NCBI RefSeq assembly: GCF_000012325.1
Contig: NC_003910.7
Location: forward strand, 496,001 to 560,000
From: Colwellia psychrerythraea 34H
Lineage (GTDB): Bacteria > Pseudomonadota > Gammaproteobacteria > Enterobacterales > Alteromonadaceae
DNA: 64,000 nt
Reading direction: 5' to 3'
The notes beneath the pieces are model-generated. The model saw only the letters and a program-made list of their open reading frames with translations. It had not been told where the DNA came from and did no database searches. Below are positions 36,046 to 46,272 of the stretch, piece by piece; positions within the stretch are counted from its first letter, which is position 1; every line of letters starts with the position of its first letter. The position numbers and the translations under genes were made by a program.

Positions 36046-38064
36046 ATGAATTGGTCACTTTTACGATTACTCTTAGCGCTTTCATCCATGGTATCGGCTC
36101 TAGTTTTTGCCAATAACACATCCATTACTAATCTTGTTTATTCAGAGAAAGGATTAGCAGGTAAACAGATCATGACAAAGGTCTCAGATACTCAATACCA
36201 TGGTAGCTTGGACTTGCGTTGGAACAATCGTGTTTTCAAAGTTGATGAAAAAATAAAGCTTAATGAAAAGGGGCAAGTTTTAAGCTTTGAGTCTACCGGC
36301 CTGTCGCCATTTGGTGCTGCTATTGCAGAGTCGTTTAAATGGCAAGATGGCATTGCTAGTTGGGAAAGTAACAAAGAAGACGGCAGAGTCAAATCTACAG
36401 GTGAACGATTTTATCTACCGGTAAATAGTGCCGTTGTTGCTGAAAACTTAATGGTGCAAGCCATGTTAAAGAATATAGGGAACTCTATAGAGCTATTACC
36501 GTCAGGGACTGCAAGGTTAACAGAATTAAAAACTGTTAAGTTATCAGCAGAGAGTGGCTCAGAGCAAGTTACCTTATACGCTATCAGTGGTTTAGGTTTT
36601 ACCCCTGACTTTAGCTGGTATGACAGCCAAGGAAATTTTTTTGCTAAAGATCACTCGGGTTTTATGAAAGTAATTCGTGAAGGTTTTACATTAGATGATT
36701 TTGACAAACTAAAAGTAATTCAAAACTCAGCTGAACAAGAATATCTCGAAGGTGTTTCTAGTAAATTAAGTCACTCTTATACAACCTTGTTGATTAAAAA
36801 CGCCCAAGTAGTCGATGTAATTAATTCTGTGGTTCTTAAAAATACAGATGTATTATTTAAAAATGGCAAGGTGTCTCATGTTGCTAAAAATATTAATGTG
36901 CCCGAAAACACACCAACTATTGATGGTTCGGGAAAGACTTTGATACCTGGGTTGTGGGATATGCACGGTCACTTAAGTAAAGGTGATGGTTTGCTTAATA
37001 TAGCTGCGGGAGTAACAAATGTTCGAGATGTTGGTAACAGCCATGACAATATAATGACGATAGAGCGGTTATTTAATACTAACCAGGTAATTGGTAATCG
37101 TGTTTTTAGAGCAGGTTTTTTTGACCAAATGAGTGAGTTTTCTGCTGGTTTGTCGGTGAAGTCATTAGCCGAAGCCCATGAGAAGATAGATTGGTTTGCT
37201 GATAATGGTTACATACAAATCAAACTCTATAGCTCTATCGATCCTACGTGGGTTGAGTCCATTGCAAAACATGCACATAGTCGAGGTTTGCGTTTAAGTG
37301 GTCATATACCTGCATTCATGACAGCAGAGCAAGCTGTTAAAGCAGGTTATGATGAAATACAGCATATTAATATGCTGTTTTTAAACTTTTTGGCTGGTAC
37401 AGAAGTCGATACTCGTCAGCAACTCCGCTTCACCTTAATCGGTGAAAAAGCGGGAGACGTAGACATTAATAGTAAAGAGTTTAATGACTTTATTCAGTTA
37501 CTCGCCGATAACCAGACAGTTATTGACCCTACGATATCAACATTTAGAAGTTTACTATTAAAAGAAAGAAAAAAAATTGATCCTGAGTTCCTTGCTGTTG
37601 CTGAGCATTTACCTCCTAATGTTTTACGCCAATTAAAAGGTGCTGAAATGAATGTGTCAGATGATTTAAAGGATAACTACCAAGCAGGAGCTGATGCTAT
37701 GTCGGCTTTGGTTAAGAAGTTATACGACAAAGGGGTGCCTATTGTTCCTGGCACAGATAACATCGCTGGATTCACACTCCAACGTGAGCTTGAATTATAC
37801 GCTGATGCTGGTATCCCTGAAATGGATGTTCTTAAAATTGCTAGTATAAACTCAGCCAGACTTGTTGGAGCAGCACATTATTTGGGATCTATCACCGAGG
37901 GTAAATCAGCTGACGTGCTTTTGATTGATGGTGACCCACTCACAGACATGTCAGTTTTAAGAAAAACTTCCTTGGTGATAAAAGATAACCATTTTTATAA
38001 ACCGGAAGAATTGTACAAAATACTTGGAGTAAAGCCCTTTACGCCATCAAGCCATTTGCAGTAA
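36046..38064 (+). CDS. Secreted amidohydrolase family protein
   Basis: A 672-residue protein. Signal peptide at residues 1-22 (ending VFAN), a 240-residue beta-rich N-terminal region of unknown type, then an amidohydrolase domain from about 250: DGSGKTLIPGLWDMHGHLS near 295-315 holds the HxH metal pair, RLSGHIPAF and DEIQHINML supply later His ligands, and GTDNIAG near 570 the final Asp. This is the imidazolonepropionase-like layout used by many peptidases and deacylases. It would act in the periplasm. Substrate unknown; monocistronic. Confidence 0.83.
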   Translation: MNWSLLRLLLALSSMVSALVFANNTSITNLVYSEKGLAGKQIMTKVSDTQYHGSLDLRWNNRVFKVDEKIKLNEKGQVLSFESTGLSPFGAAIAESFKWQDGIASWESNKEDGRVKSTGERFYLPVNSAVVAENLMVQAMLKNIGNSIELLPSGTARLTELKTVKLSAESGSEQVTLYAISGLGFTPDFSWYDSQGNFFAKDHSGFMKVIREGFTLDDFDKLKVIQNSAEQEYLEGVSSKLSHSYTTLLIKNAQVVDVINSVVLKNTDVLFKNGKVSHVAKNINVPENTPTIDGSGKTLIPGLWDMHGHLSKGDGLLNIAAGVTNVRDVGNSHDNIMTIERLFNTNQVIGNRVFRAGFFDQMSEFSAGLSVKSLAEAHEKIDWFADNGYIQIKLYSSIDPTWVESIAKHAHSRGLRLSGHIPAFMTAEQAVKAGYDEIQHINMLFLNFLAGTEVDTRQQLRFTLIGEKAGDVDINSKEFNDFIQLLADNQTVIDPTISTFRSLLLKERKKIDPEFLAVAEHLPPNVLRQLKGAEMNVSDDLKDNYQAGADAMSALVKKLYDKGVPIVPGTDNIAGFTLQRELELYADAGIPEMDVLKIASINSARLVGAAHYLGSITEGKSADVLLIDGDPLTDMSVLRKTSLVIKDNHFYKPEELYKILGVKPFTPSSHLQ

Positions 38065-38161
38065 CGCACGCATCAGGACGAGTGTCAGACACGTTGAAAT
38101 TACAGTATGTCTTACACTCACCGATCTGATATTGTTTTTAGTATTTAAACTAAGGTTAAAA

Positions 38162-39865
38162 TTAAAAGTTTTCTGCTACTTCAAAGGTTAATAACTCTTT
38201 AGTTATGGGGTGTGTAAAGCTTAAACGTTGTGCATGTAAATGAAGTCTATCAGCACTATGGCCATATAAACTATCACCAATAATGGGGAGGTTAAGTCCA
38301 TCTGGGTGAGCGCAATGCATGCGTAATTGATGAGTTCTGCCTGTAATAGGGTATAAAAATAACTTACTGGTATTATCTACTTCTTCAATAAGCTGCCAGT
38401 GCGTTTCAGCATACTTACCATGCTCATGGCACACCATTTGTTTTGGTCTATCATCAAAGTCTCCACGAAGAGGTAAACATATCTCACCAGATGTTTTTTC
38501 TAATTTACCCTCAATAGTTGCCACATAACGTTTGTTAATTTCTTTATTCATAAACTGTTGTTGCAAATGTTTATGGGCGCGTTCATTGAGTGCCAGCATT
38601 AATAACCCAGAAGTGGCCATATCTAATCTATGAACAATCAAACCACCGCTTGCTTGAGGGAATTGTGTCTTAATACGTGTATACACTGAGTCTTTAATCG
38701 ACTTTCCAGGAACAGATAATAAACCTGCGGGCTTATTTACCACCACAACATGCTCGTCTTGAAAAACAATCTCTAGGTCTATACCTTCGGCTGGATTAAT
38801 CAATAGAGGGTTTTTATCTACCTCCATACCTTCAAGCATGTGACCTAAAATAGGGAGGCACTTACCTTGGCAGGCAGGGTAGAAGTGTTTGTGTTTTCTT
38901 ATTTCTGATTTAGGTTGTTTTCCCCACCAAAATTCAGCCATACAAAGCGGTGTTAACTTATGTTCAAAGGCATACTGTAACAATTTTGGTGCTGCGCAAT
39001 CACCAGAACCCGCCGGCGGTTTTTGCAATAAGGTATCAGCAAAAATTTTAATCAAATCTTTTCTCTCACCTTTACTATTTAGCATTTGATATTGCTTAAA
39101 AAAATGCTTTTGCAGTGTTGATGAGAGCTTTTTCCTGAGGTTTTTTAACGACTCTATTTCATTAGTAAGTTGCTGCAAATTACTTGAGGTTAAGTTGATC
39201 TTTGTTTGATGTTGTAGCTTTAGTGCTTGCAGCGCTTTTTTATCCGTTACGCTGGCGCGAGATAGCGCAATGCTAATGTCTCTGTGTTCATCTTCAGGTA
39301 AAACAGTTGTACTTAGCCAAGTACGTTGGTCTTTACGTGCTTTTTTATTATCCCGCATTTGCTGTTGCAGAGATTGTATTTCTTCATCAGATTTAGCGGT
39401 TTCTGTCTCCAATAAAACCGTTAACCTATCAATCTCAGGATTAGCTGCGAGTAGGTTGATTTTTTTGTTAATACCATTGATTTCAACTTGTTGTTGTTTC
39501 TCAAATTCACTCTGGTTATATGCTTGATGTATTGTAGGAACAAAGTTAATTGAAGCGTCGTTGTCGATATTACTCTTATCGGTGTTGCTCTCATTCGCAT
39601 TGCCGGAAAGTGCAGCCAAGTAGCCAAGTGAGCCTTGAGTATCTTTAACTATTAATACCCCATACATTCTTCCTTGTTGCTCAGACTCAACAGGATGGAA
39701 CTTTTCCAATTTTTGTTGTAACTCTTCACTCGCCGCTAATGCTAAGGGATGTGCCTTATAACAAAATGGGTAGGTAAACTTACCGGGAAAGGAGTCGGGT
39801 AATGAGTAGTGTGAAATATCACTGACAAAAGAGGAAAGGTAAGTTGAAATCGAAGTATTAGACAT
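38162..39865 (-). CDS. RluA family pseudouridine synthase with long N-terminal part
   Basis: A 567-residue protein. The catalytic domain is the last 210 residues: VVVNKPAGLLSVPG, then HRLDMATSGLL with the catalytic Asp, and GRTHQLRMHCAHPDG. The first 350 residues include a long coiled-coil stretch (about 140-265), which is far longer than in RluA itself (about 220 residues). The same architecture is known for a group of marine gammaproteobacterial RluA homologues that contain a CxxC...HFYPACQGKC segment. Target (tRNA or 23S rRNA) cannot be told from sequence. Confidence 0.85.
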   Translation of the reverse strand: MSNTSISTYLSSFVSDISHYSLPDSFPGKFTYPFCYKAHPLALAASEELQQKLEKFHPVESEQQGRMYGVLIVKDTQGSLGYLAALSGNANESNTDKSNIDNDASINFVPTIHQAYNQSEFEKQQQVEINGINKKINLLAANPEIDRLTVLLETETAKSDEEIQSLQQQMRDNKKARKDQRTWLSTTVLPEDEHRDISIALSRASVTDKKALQALKLQHQTKINLTSSNLQQLTNEIESLKNLRKKLSSTLQKHFFKQYQMLNSKGERKDLIKIFADTLLQKPPAGSGDCAAPKLLQYAFEHKLTPLCMAEFWWGKQPKSEIRKHKHFYPACQGKCLPILGHMLEGMEVDKNPLLINPAEGIDLEIVFQDEHVVVVNKPAGLLSVPGKSIKDSVYTRIKTQFPQASGGLIVHRLDMATSGLLMLALNERAHKHLQQQFMNKEINKRYVATIEGKLEKTSGEICLPLRGDFDDRPKQMVCHEHGKYAETHWQLIEEVDNTSKLFLYPITGRTHQLRMHCAHPDGLNLPIIGDSLYGHSADRLHLHAQRLSFTHPITKELLTFEVAENF

Positions 39866-40252
39866 AGACGTTATTGCTACAGCGGAGTAACCCTAAATGG
39901 TAACCTTGGATTTAGCATGGTTACTTTATTGACAATTGTGCGTATTCTAATCGCAATTAATACAATACGCACTTTTAAAATAACACTATTTTGCTCAGTT
40001 AATAATGAGCTAAAGTTAGTTCATTGTTTCGTTTGTAGTTTTAAAAACACTTTACTCAAAAAAACCAAGAAGAAAGCCTTATAGCCACCTTTGATTACAT
40101 TCTATTTACTAATACCTACTTAGGTATAAATAATTTTATTAGACTATTTAGTTGGTTAAATTGTAAACTTTTTGTGTTTTAAAAATTCAGGTTGTAAAAA
40201 AACTGACAGTACATTTGTGCAATTATAATTTTCTGTCAGACTTTTATAAAAA
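39866..40252. other. Gene-free stretch between cysG and the pseudouridine synthase gene
   Basis: AT-rich with no supported frame or RNA. It should carry the minus-strand promoter for the synthase gene and the terminator of the cysG transcript, but I cannot point to either. Confidence 0.3.
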
Positions 40253-41218
40253 CTAGCTACCATTGGTAATGATTGTGGTACTAATTCCACTAGAAATTAA
40301 GGCAGCATTACTGGGTAATTCTTCATTACCGCTGAGTAAGTAAATAACCTGTTGCCCTTCTTGGGCAAGCTCTAACGCATGTTGGTAATTGAGCATAAGG
40401 GTTGAACTGACACTCTGAGGATATTTTTCTGCGTCGCGGCGAACATATTCAATCAATTCAATATTAACATCATCATCATAAAAAACAGCATCAGCAAACT
40501 GTAAAGCGCGGTGGGCTTTTAATGTTAAATTATCAGGGTTACCCTCAAGGGTTTGAATAAAAATAATTTCACCCTGGGGCGGGGCAATTTTTTCTTTCAA
40601 ACTCACAATCAATAGTTGCTCAGCCTCTTGATGCTTACCATCGAGTAATGCTTGCCCTATTGAACCTCGTAAGGTGTTTTCCCAGAAGGTGCGACGATTA
40701 CGTATACCTTTAATGCGTGCTTTTACATGATCACGAAACTTTAATGAAAAATCAGCCAAGCGTCCGTAACCTTGCGGTAATATTTTCTCAATCTGTTCTC
40801 GTAACATGCGAATGAGAATAGGCGCACTGCCTGAACTTGAAAGTGCAATAATCATAGGTGAACGATCAATAATCGCTGGCGTGATATAAGTACAAAGGGC
40901 AGGTTGGTCAACTACATTTGCAAGAATATTAAATTCAACTGCTTCATGATAAACCTGCTCATTAACGGTGGTATCATCTGTGGCAGCAATCACTAAGGTA
41001 ATCTTAGTTAACAAACCCGCTTGATAGTTATGTTTTAACCAGTTTAATTTATTTTCGTTAATTAAACGCTCAACACCATCCGTAACGTTTTCCGCCATTA
41101 TGGTAATGTTTGTTGTGGTCTTTAACAGTAATTCAATTTTACGGGCGGCAACATCACCACCGCCAACTACCATGGCATTAATTTTACTACCATCAAGAAA
41201 AACGGGAAAATATTTCAT
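40253..41218 (-). CDS. cysG: CysG-type precorrin-2 dehydrogenase/ferrochelatase with a degenerate methyltransferase tail
   Basis: A 321-residue protein. Residues 1-200 match the CysGB half: NAD-binding VVGGGDVAARKIELL at 16-30, TYITPAIIDRSPMIIALSSSGSAP at about 108-131, then the dimerisation domain. This half turns precorrin-2 into sirohydrochlorin and inserts iron. After residue 205 a piece of about 115 residues starts like the SUMT methyltransferase half (GNPDNLTLKAHRALQFADAVFYDD) but the SAM-binding GxGPGD is replaced by QTLEGN and the second half of the domain is missing. It is thus probably inactive for methylation, and a separate SUMT (CobA) is required elsewhere. Start has a weak ribosome site. 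Confidence 0.85.
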   Translation of the reverse strand: MKYFPVFLDGSKINAMVVGGGDVAARKIELLLKTTTNITIMAENVTDGVERLINENKLNWLKHNYQAGLLTKITLVIAATDDTTVNEQVYHEAVEFNILANVVDQPALCTYITPAIIDRSPMIIALSSSGSAPILIRMLREQIEKILPQGYGRLADFSLKFRDHVKARIKGIRNRRTFWENTLRGSIGQALLDGKHQEAEQLLIVSLKEKIAPPQGEIIFIQTLEGNPDNLTLKAHRALQFADAVFYDDDVNIELIEYVRRDAEKYPQSVSSTLMLNYQHALELAQEGQQVIYLLSGNEELPSNAALISSGISTTIITNGS

Positions 41219-41355
41219 CTACAAGCCAACTTTTTTACTTACCTATCTTATTTCGCTCAGATTAACATAGCAGAAAAGATAAAACCTTAATCTGTATTAC
41301 TTTGATAGAGAATTTGATACCTAATTTAGCACTTAGTTCAGTACTGAATTTTCCA

Positions 41356-41847
41356 TTAACCTGCTGTTACGCTTAACTTTGATTTACTTACTGCTAAGCC
41401 ATTTTCATCACCATATACATACCAACCGGGTATAAATTCAACATTGGCAAAATTAACGACAATGTTAGTGTCACCCACACCTAGCTTCTCTGTTTTTATC
41501 GGGTTACAGCCAATAGCTTTTACCGCAATCTCTAAAGTTCTGATAGTGCCTGCATCGCGAATACAGCCATTTATTACTACAGCCTGCCAATTGTTTTTAA
41601 CCGCATTTTCAGCTATCATGTCGCCTAAAAGTGCACGATTCATACTGCCTTTACCATCAACAACCAGTACTTTACCGCTGCCATCAGTTGCTAATATCTC
41701 TTTTACTTTTGAATTGTCTTCAAAGCAAGAAACGGTGACAATCTCACCATAAAAAATAGTGTTCTTGCCGTAATCAGTAAAAGCTTGGTTAGCGAGGCTA
41801 AGTTGCTCCGGATATTGATCAAATAAGTCAGGGAGAAGATCTAGCAT
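41356..41847 (-). CDS. rraA: RraA family protein
   Basis: A 163-residue RraA-like protein, which in E. coli binds RNase E and lowers mRNA decay; related proteins are 4-hydroxy-4-methyl-2-oxoglutarate aldolases. Seen: VVDGKGSMNRALLGDMIAENAVKNNW near 63-88 and VINGCIRDAGTIRTL near 92-106, the ring-forming region. AAGGA is 8 bases before the ATG. Length is normal. Whether it controls RNase E or acts as an aldolase cannot be told, although the GxxRD aldolase feature (GCIRD) is retained. Confidence 0.87.
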   Translation of the reverse strand: MLDLLPDLFDQYPEQLSLANQAFTDYGKNTIFYGEIVTVSCFEDNSKVKEILATDGSGKVLVVDGKGSMNRALLGDMIAENAVKNNWQAVVINGCIRDAGTIRTLEIAVKAIGCNPIKTEKLGVGDTNIVVNFANVEFIPGWYVYGDENGLAVSKSKLSVTAG

Positions 41848-42173
41848 ATTATTTTCCTTTTTATGATTAGAGCCACTTCATTCAATTATTACTCTGTACG
41901 TATTAAAACATTCTAAGATCACATTGTTCTTAATCTCAATAGTCAGCTATGGCTGAATCGTTGGCCTTGCTTTGATCTGTTTTTCTACGTACAAAAAATG
42001 TCAAACTTAATGAAAGTGGTATTATTTATGCCTACTCTAGCAGTAATGGATGGTAAACTAGCATCAAGCTTATTTATTGCTACTATTTGTCAACTACATC
42101 GGCTCTTTGCACTAACGACAGAGACAGCGACAACCAGTAGCAGCAAACACCAAATACCAGTAGAGAAAATCAA

Positions 42174-43055
42174 ATGCCTTGGATACAACTAAGATTAAGC
42201 GCCAACGAAGATAACGCTGAAAAATATAGTGATTGGCTTTCAGCCTGTGGTTCACAAGCCGTTACCTTTATCGATGCTAAAGACACCCCAATATATGAAC
42301 CATTACCCGGTGATGAAGTTATCTACTGGTCGAATACCGTCGTCATGGGCCTATTTGAAGCTAGCCATGATATGGACAAAGTCATTAGTTACTTGCAAAG
42401 TATTCATCCAGATAAAGAGCAAATGCGCTATAAACTAGAGCAATTAGAAGACAAAGACTGGGAACGTGAATGGATGGACAACTTCCACCCAATGAAATTT
42501 GGTGAACGCTTATGGGTTTGTCCTAGCTGGCGCGATGTTCCAGACCCTGAAGCGGTTAATGTAATGTTAGATCCAGGCCTTGCGTTTGGTACCGGAACTC
42601 ACCCAACCACAGCATTATGTTTAACGTGGTTAGACGGCTTAGACCTACAAGATAAAACCGTAGTCGATTTTGGTTGTGGTTCAGGAATTTTATCACTAGC
42701 AGCGCTTAAGTTAGGCGCCAAGAAAGTTATTGGTATTGATATCGACCCACAAGCCTTACAAGCAAGTCTTGCTAATGCTGAGCGTAACAATGTTTCCGAT
42801 AGACTTGAATTATACTTGCCTAAAGATCAGCCTGAATTCAAAGCTGACGTAGTAGTAGCAAATATTCTAGCTGGGCCATTACGTGAGTTAGCACCAGTTA
42901 TTATCGAATATGTTGGTGATAAAGGGCTGTTAGCTTTGTCTGGTGTATTAGAAGAACAGGCACAAACACTACAAACAATTTACGGGCAATGGTGTGATAT
43001 GGAGCCAGTGAGCGTACAAGAAGAATGGGTTCGCCTAAACGGACAACGCAAGTAG
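42174..43055 (+). CDS. prmA: Ribosomal protein L11 methyltransferase
   Basis: A 293-residue PrmA. It trimethylates L11 at several Lys/N-terminal positions. Landmarks are the N-terminal substrate-recognition part ([10 protein letters not shown]...), [15 protein letters not shown] near 128-142, [23 protein letters not shown] near 162-184 (motif I) and [11 protein letters not shown] near 224. Length is normal. In related genomes prmA is directly followed by dusB and fis; here an 8.9-kb minus-strand block stands in between. Confidence 0.95.
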   Translation: MPWIQLRLSANEDNAEKYSDWLSACGSQAVTFIDAKDTPIYEPLPGDEVIYWSNTVVMGLFEASHDMDKVISYLQSIHPDKEQMRYKLEQLEDKDWEREWMDNFHPMKFGERLWVCPSWRDVPDPEAVNVMLDPGLAFGTGTHPTTALCLTWLDGLDLQDKTVVDFGCGSGILSLAALKLGAKKVIGIDIDPQALQASLANAERNNVSDRLELYLPKDQPEFKADVVVANILAGPLRELAPVIIEYVGDKGLLALSGVLEEQAQTLQTIYGQWCDMEPVSVQEEWVRLNGQRK

Positions 43056-43077
43056 TTATAGATGGGAATCATTTTGT

Positions 43078-43109
43078 CATCACAGTAATGCAATATCATT
43101 TCTGTGATG
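43078..43109. terminator. Possible terminator hairpin after prmA
   Basis: CATCACAG (43078-43085) pairs exactly with CTGTGATG (43102-43109) with a 16-base loop. It has no strong T-run. It stands where the conserved prmA-dusB block is interrupted. Confidence 0.4.
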
Positions 43110-43223
43110 TAATCTCTGAAGCGCTATAGATTCCGGCTTAATAGGTGGTGGAAATAGCGATGAACAGTATAGTGCCACTGCCAATATGCCTCAGCAAAGA
43201 GTAGGTGTTAATTCTCTTAGTAG

Positions 43224-45116
43224 TTAAGGAGCAACACTCCATGAGTTACCTAACGACTTTCCTGTTTCATCCTCTTGAGGTTCAAAAACAGTAACCCGAT
43301 TTCGACCTGCATGTTTCGATTCATAAGCAGCAAAGTCAGCATCAATTAATAACTTCTCTAAATTATAGCCAGAACGTGCTACATCAGTTACGCCAAAACT
43401 GGCAGTAATACTAAAGTCATTACCTGACTCTTCAGTAATCGTATTTTCAATAGCGGCACGACAAGATTCAGCCCGCAGAACTGCTACTTCAATATTACAA
43501 CTTGGTAATAAAATACAAAATTCTTCACCACCTAAACGGGAAAATATATCATTTTTACGGCCAATGGTTTCACATACTCTAATGGTTTCTTTTAATGCCC
43601 AGTCACCACAGATATGACCAAAGTTATCGTTAATTTTTTTGAAGTTATCTAAGTCAAACATAATCAGACTTAAATCTTGTTCAGCGCTTTGACAATACTT
43701 CAGGGTACTTACGGCAATTTGAGTAAAGTGTCTGCGGTTATATATACCGGTTAACTCATCATATTCAGATAATGCTTTTACGCGTTTATGAGATCTCCAT
43801 AAGCGGGCACCCCAAATAATTAACATAATAATGATCAAAGTCATCACAGTTATAATCAGCTGGATATTAGCTACTTTAATATTTGATAACGCTTGCTCTG
43901 CAGCTAAAAAAGTATTTTGTTCATTCAATAATATTATTTGGTTTTCATGTTCAAACGTTTTTAATTCAGCCAATTGAAACGCAACATGCTTAGATTTTTC
44001 GTCCTCCAAATGCGCCACTTCTAACGCGTTATATTTCTCATGGTAACTCAGCGCTAGAGCGATATTTTTTTGTGATTTATTTATTTGGTAAAGTAATTTA
44101 TAGCTATCAGCACTCTGCTTAATAATTGTATTGTTTTTATTAGCCCTGAGTGCCGCTAAAGCATATTTTTCAGCGCTCTTAATATTACCTATTAGATAAT
44201 TGCTCTTGGCTAGAGTGTTATTCATACCCGCAATCAACATGGGAAATAGCGTTGTGTTGATTTCATCGTAATAAGGCAATATTTCAGCAAGTGCCTTCTC
44301 TGGTTGCTGCGCTTTTAAATATAACTTTGCTCGATACACACGAATTATATTGGTACTTATCTTGTTTCCAGCTTGCTGACAAATGTCTAAACCGTTATCA
44401 ATACTTTTATCGCCAGGTTTTATTAGTTGTAAGTTGAGTTTTGCTTCAAGTGAGAATTGTTCGAGAAAACAGTTATGTTCTTGAGGGAGATTATCTCGCT
44501 TTACCTGCGCTATGTTTTTAAGCACTAAATCAAACTGTTGAAGTTGATTATAAAAAATAACAGCGGTTAGAATACTTAGTTGATAATGCTCTTTATCAGT
44601 AATAGATGGCAGCATTTCTTTGTTTACGGCAATATGTCTTAAACCGTCAGACCAGTCTTTTTTGGCCGCAGCAACATTAATCAAGGTATAGTTTGCTCTA
44701 AACTTCATAAGTTTATCGGCACTAGAATTTAGAACCTCAGACAAGAGTTTATCGGCTTGCTCATAATCTCCATGGTAAATGGCCAAGTAACCTTGAAGAA
44801 ACTGATAATAAGAGTGTTGATCACGAGTAAATGATTTTTCTAATGGTGCCAACTCAGCTAAGATTTTTTTATATAGTACTGGGTTTTCGCGTCTATTTCT
44901 GTCGGCTATAAGTAATTTTTCAGAGATATACTCTGAACTAAACTTTAATTTCAGTACATCTGTTTGATCATTCTCATATTGAAAGGATTCAGCAATTGCT
45001 TGGGGGGAGGTTGTAATTAGTCCTACGGAAATACTAATAAAAACACACAAAAATAATGACTGCACCTTAAGGTGAAGACTGTTTTTTAATTCCTTTAAAA
45101 CGCAGTTATTATTCAT
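43224..45116 (-). CDS. TPR-transmembrane-GGDEF diguanylate cyclase (cassette 1)
   Basis: A 630-residue protein. Signal-like start, then TPR-like helices (about 60-385, periplasmic), a coiled coil, one membrane segment near 420-440 (IQLIITVMTLIIIMLIIWGA), and a C-terminal GGDEF domain beginning at ELTGIYNRRHF. The active-site loop reads RLGGEEF and the inhibitory site RKND lies five residues before it, so it is probably an active, product-inhibited c-di-GMP synthase. It starts 25 bases after the first borosin precursor gene on the same strand and is likely cotranscribed with it. It is a paralogue of 47186-48955. Confidence 0.9.
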   Translation of the reverse strand: MNNNCVLKELKNSLHLKVQSLFLCVFISISVGLITTSPQAIAESFQYENDQTDVLKLKFSSEYISEKLLIADRNRRENPVLYKKILAELAPLEKSFTRDQHSYYQFLQGYLAIYHGDYEQADKLLSEVLNSSADKLMKFRANYTLINVAAAKKDWSDGLRHIAVNKEMLPSITDKEHYQLSILTAVIFYNQLQQFDLVLKNIAQVKRDNLPQEHNCFLEQFSLEAKLNLQLIKPGDKSIDNGLDICQQAGNKISTNIIRVYRAKLYLKAQQPEKALAEILPYYDEINTTLFPMLIAGMNNTLAKSNYLIGNIKSAEKYALAALRANKNNTIIKQSADSYKLLYQINKSQKNIALALSYHEKYNALEVAHLEDEKSKHVAFQLAELKTFEHENQIILLNEQNTFLAAEQALSNIKVANIQLIITVMTLIIIMLIIWGARLWRSHKRVKALSEYDELTGIYNRRHFTQIAVSTLKYCQSAEQDLSLIMFDLDNFKKINDNFGHICGDWALKETIRVCETIGRKNDIFSRLGGEEFCILLPSCNIEVAVLRAESCRAAIENTITEESGNDFSITASFGVTDVARSGYNLEKLLIDADFAAYESKHAGRNRVTVFEPQEDETGKSLGNSWSVAP

Positions 45117-45141
45117 TTGTTTTTAATTTAAATTAAGTCGA

Positions 45142-45396
45142 TTAAAAGTTAACTACGGTGTTATTAATTACAGTGCTTACTTCTTCACTTTTATCGTCAG
45201 GAAGTAATATTGGGTAGCATCTAATTTCAGGTAAGTTATAAGTCGCTGCTTTTAAAGCATCCATGTCTTTAGTTTGTATAGCGAATTCTTGAGCCTGAGT
45301 GAGGCTAGCATTGCTTAGCATCTCAGCGAGTGACTTTGTGTTGCTCATCTCGGCATTACTCGCCATTTGCATTAATACTTCAATTACTTTACTCAT
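45142..45396 (-). CDS. Borosin-type precursor peptide, cassette 1
   Basis: An 84-residue small protein. The N-terminal 55 residues are helical (MSKVIEVLMQMASNAEM, then LTQAQEFAIQTKDMDALKAA) and resemble the borosin-binding helical domain of split borosin precursors such as SonA of Shewanella. A hydrophobic core candidate follows, EIRCYPILLPDDK near 57-69, and a tail (STVINNTVVNF). It lies 54 bases after the methyltransferase gene on the same strand, with GGAG 8 bases before its ATG. A second precursor (48966-49232) shares MSKVI at the start and the I(R/K)C(Y/F) core entry. The assignment rests on this context plus size, shared pattern and the partner enzyme. Confidence 0.7.
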   Translation of the reverse strand: MSKVIEVLMQMASNAEMSNTKSLAEMLSNASLTQAQEFAIQTKDMDALKAATYNLPEIRCYPILLPDDKSEEVSTVINNTVVNF

Positions 45397-45450
45397 AGTA
45401 CTTACTCCATTTTTAATGATAAATTTATTTACCGTAACTCTATTTATTAC

Positions 45451-46272
45451 TTATAACACCAAGGTTAAAGCAGGACGGTTTTTATTACGCTCTTCTTGCT
45501 TGTCAATTTTTGCGAGCTTAGCTAACAATTCTTCATTGGCTTGCATTGCACTACATGGCGGGATCACCAAAGTGGTTTGCATCAGCAAATCAGCATCAAC
45601 AAGTTCAGTTAACAGTATTTTGTCTTCACGCATCGGCTCAATGGCAATGCCTTTTGCTTGATATAATATAACTTCGTGATCACGGGGATAATGTTCCAGC
45701 AGTAAATCAACTAATACTTGGCGATAAGCTTTTCCTGTAGAGAACTTTCCTAAAGATTTATCACCAGCAAGCGCGACTTGCCATAATATTAAATGGGCAG
45801 AAGTATCAATATTACGCTTATAAAACATAAACTGGCTAGTTTCATAATGCATGCAGCCAGTTTTTCCAGGATCTATACCTAAATCTGCATAGAGACAATC
45901 TTCTGCAGATATGCCGGGCTCCATCGAAGCGGGGAAGTCGTCTAATTTGGCTTTTTTAATTGCTCGGTGAGCAACACAGGCAAATACACCAGGGTGGCCG
46001 TAAAAAGCAGCAACCACTTTTTTACCATTACGCACTTCGTTTAAAATAGCGTCAACCATTTCGTTATAGGTAATGTTGCGATTTTTACCTTCTTGGTAGA
46101 AACCCTGCAAACAGCGAACATCAGTATTCATTCCTTCAAGCCATTTTTGGGCAAAACCATTGGCCATCAGTGAAAATACAATATCAGCTTGTTCGATATG
46201 ACTCTGAGAAATAGGGCTAATGTGAGCGCCTAACGTCATGCCAGTACCAACACACACTAAACTGCCTGACAT
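45451..46272 (-). CDS. Borosin-type peptide backbone N-methyltransferase
   Basis: A 273-residue SAM-dependent enzyme of the tetrapyrrole methylase fold. Key segments are SLVCVGTGMTLGAHISP at the start, FSLMANGFAQKWLE, GKKVVAAFYGHPGVFA near 83-98 and MEPGISAEDCLYADLGIDPG near 117-136. These match the borosin alpha-N-methyltransferases (OphMA/SonM type), which methylate backbone amides of a peptide; porphyrin or diphthine enzymes differ at these points. Here enzyme and substrate are separate genes (split type). I chose the ATG ending at 46272, with AAGGA 7 bases upstream; the frame extends 40 codons further without support. It is the only methyltransferase for two precursor genes. Confidence 0.85.
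   Translation of the reverse strand: MSGSLVCVGTGMTLGAHISPISQSHIEQADIVFSLMANGFAQKWLEGMNTDVRCLQGFYQEGKNRNITYNEMVDAILNEVRNGKKVVAAFYGHPGVFACVAHRAIKKAKLDDFPASMEPGISAEDCLYADLGIDPGKTGCMHYETSQFMFYKRNIDTSAHLILWQVALAGDKSLGKFSTGKAYRQVLVDLLLEHYPRDHEVILYQAKGIAIEPMREDKILLTELVDADLLMQTTLVIPPCSAMQANEELLAKLAKIDKQEERNKNRPALTLVL

Noticed and set aside
41998..42192. Short frame before prmA
   Set aside because: Overlaps the prmA start, no support; prmA is clear.
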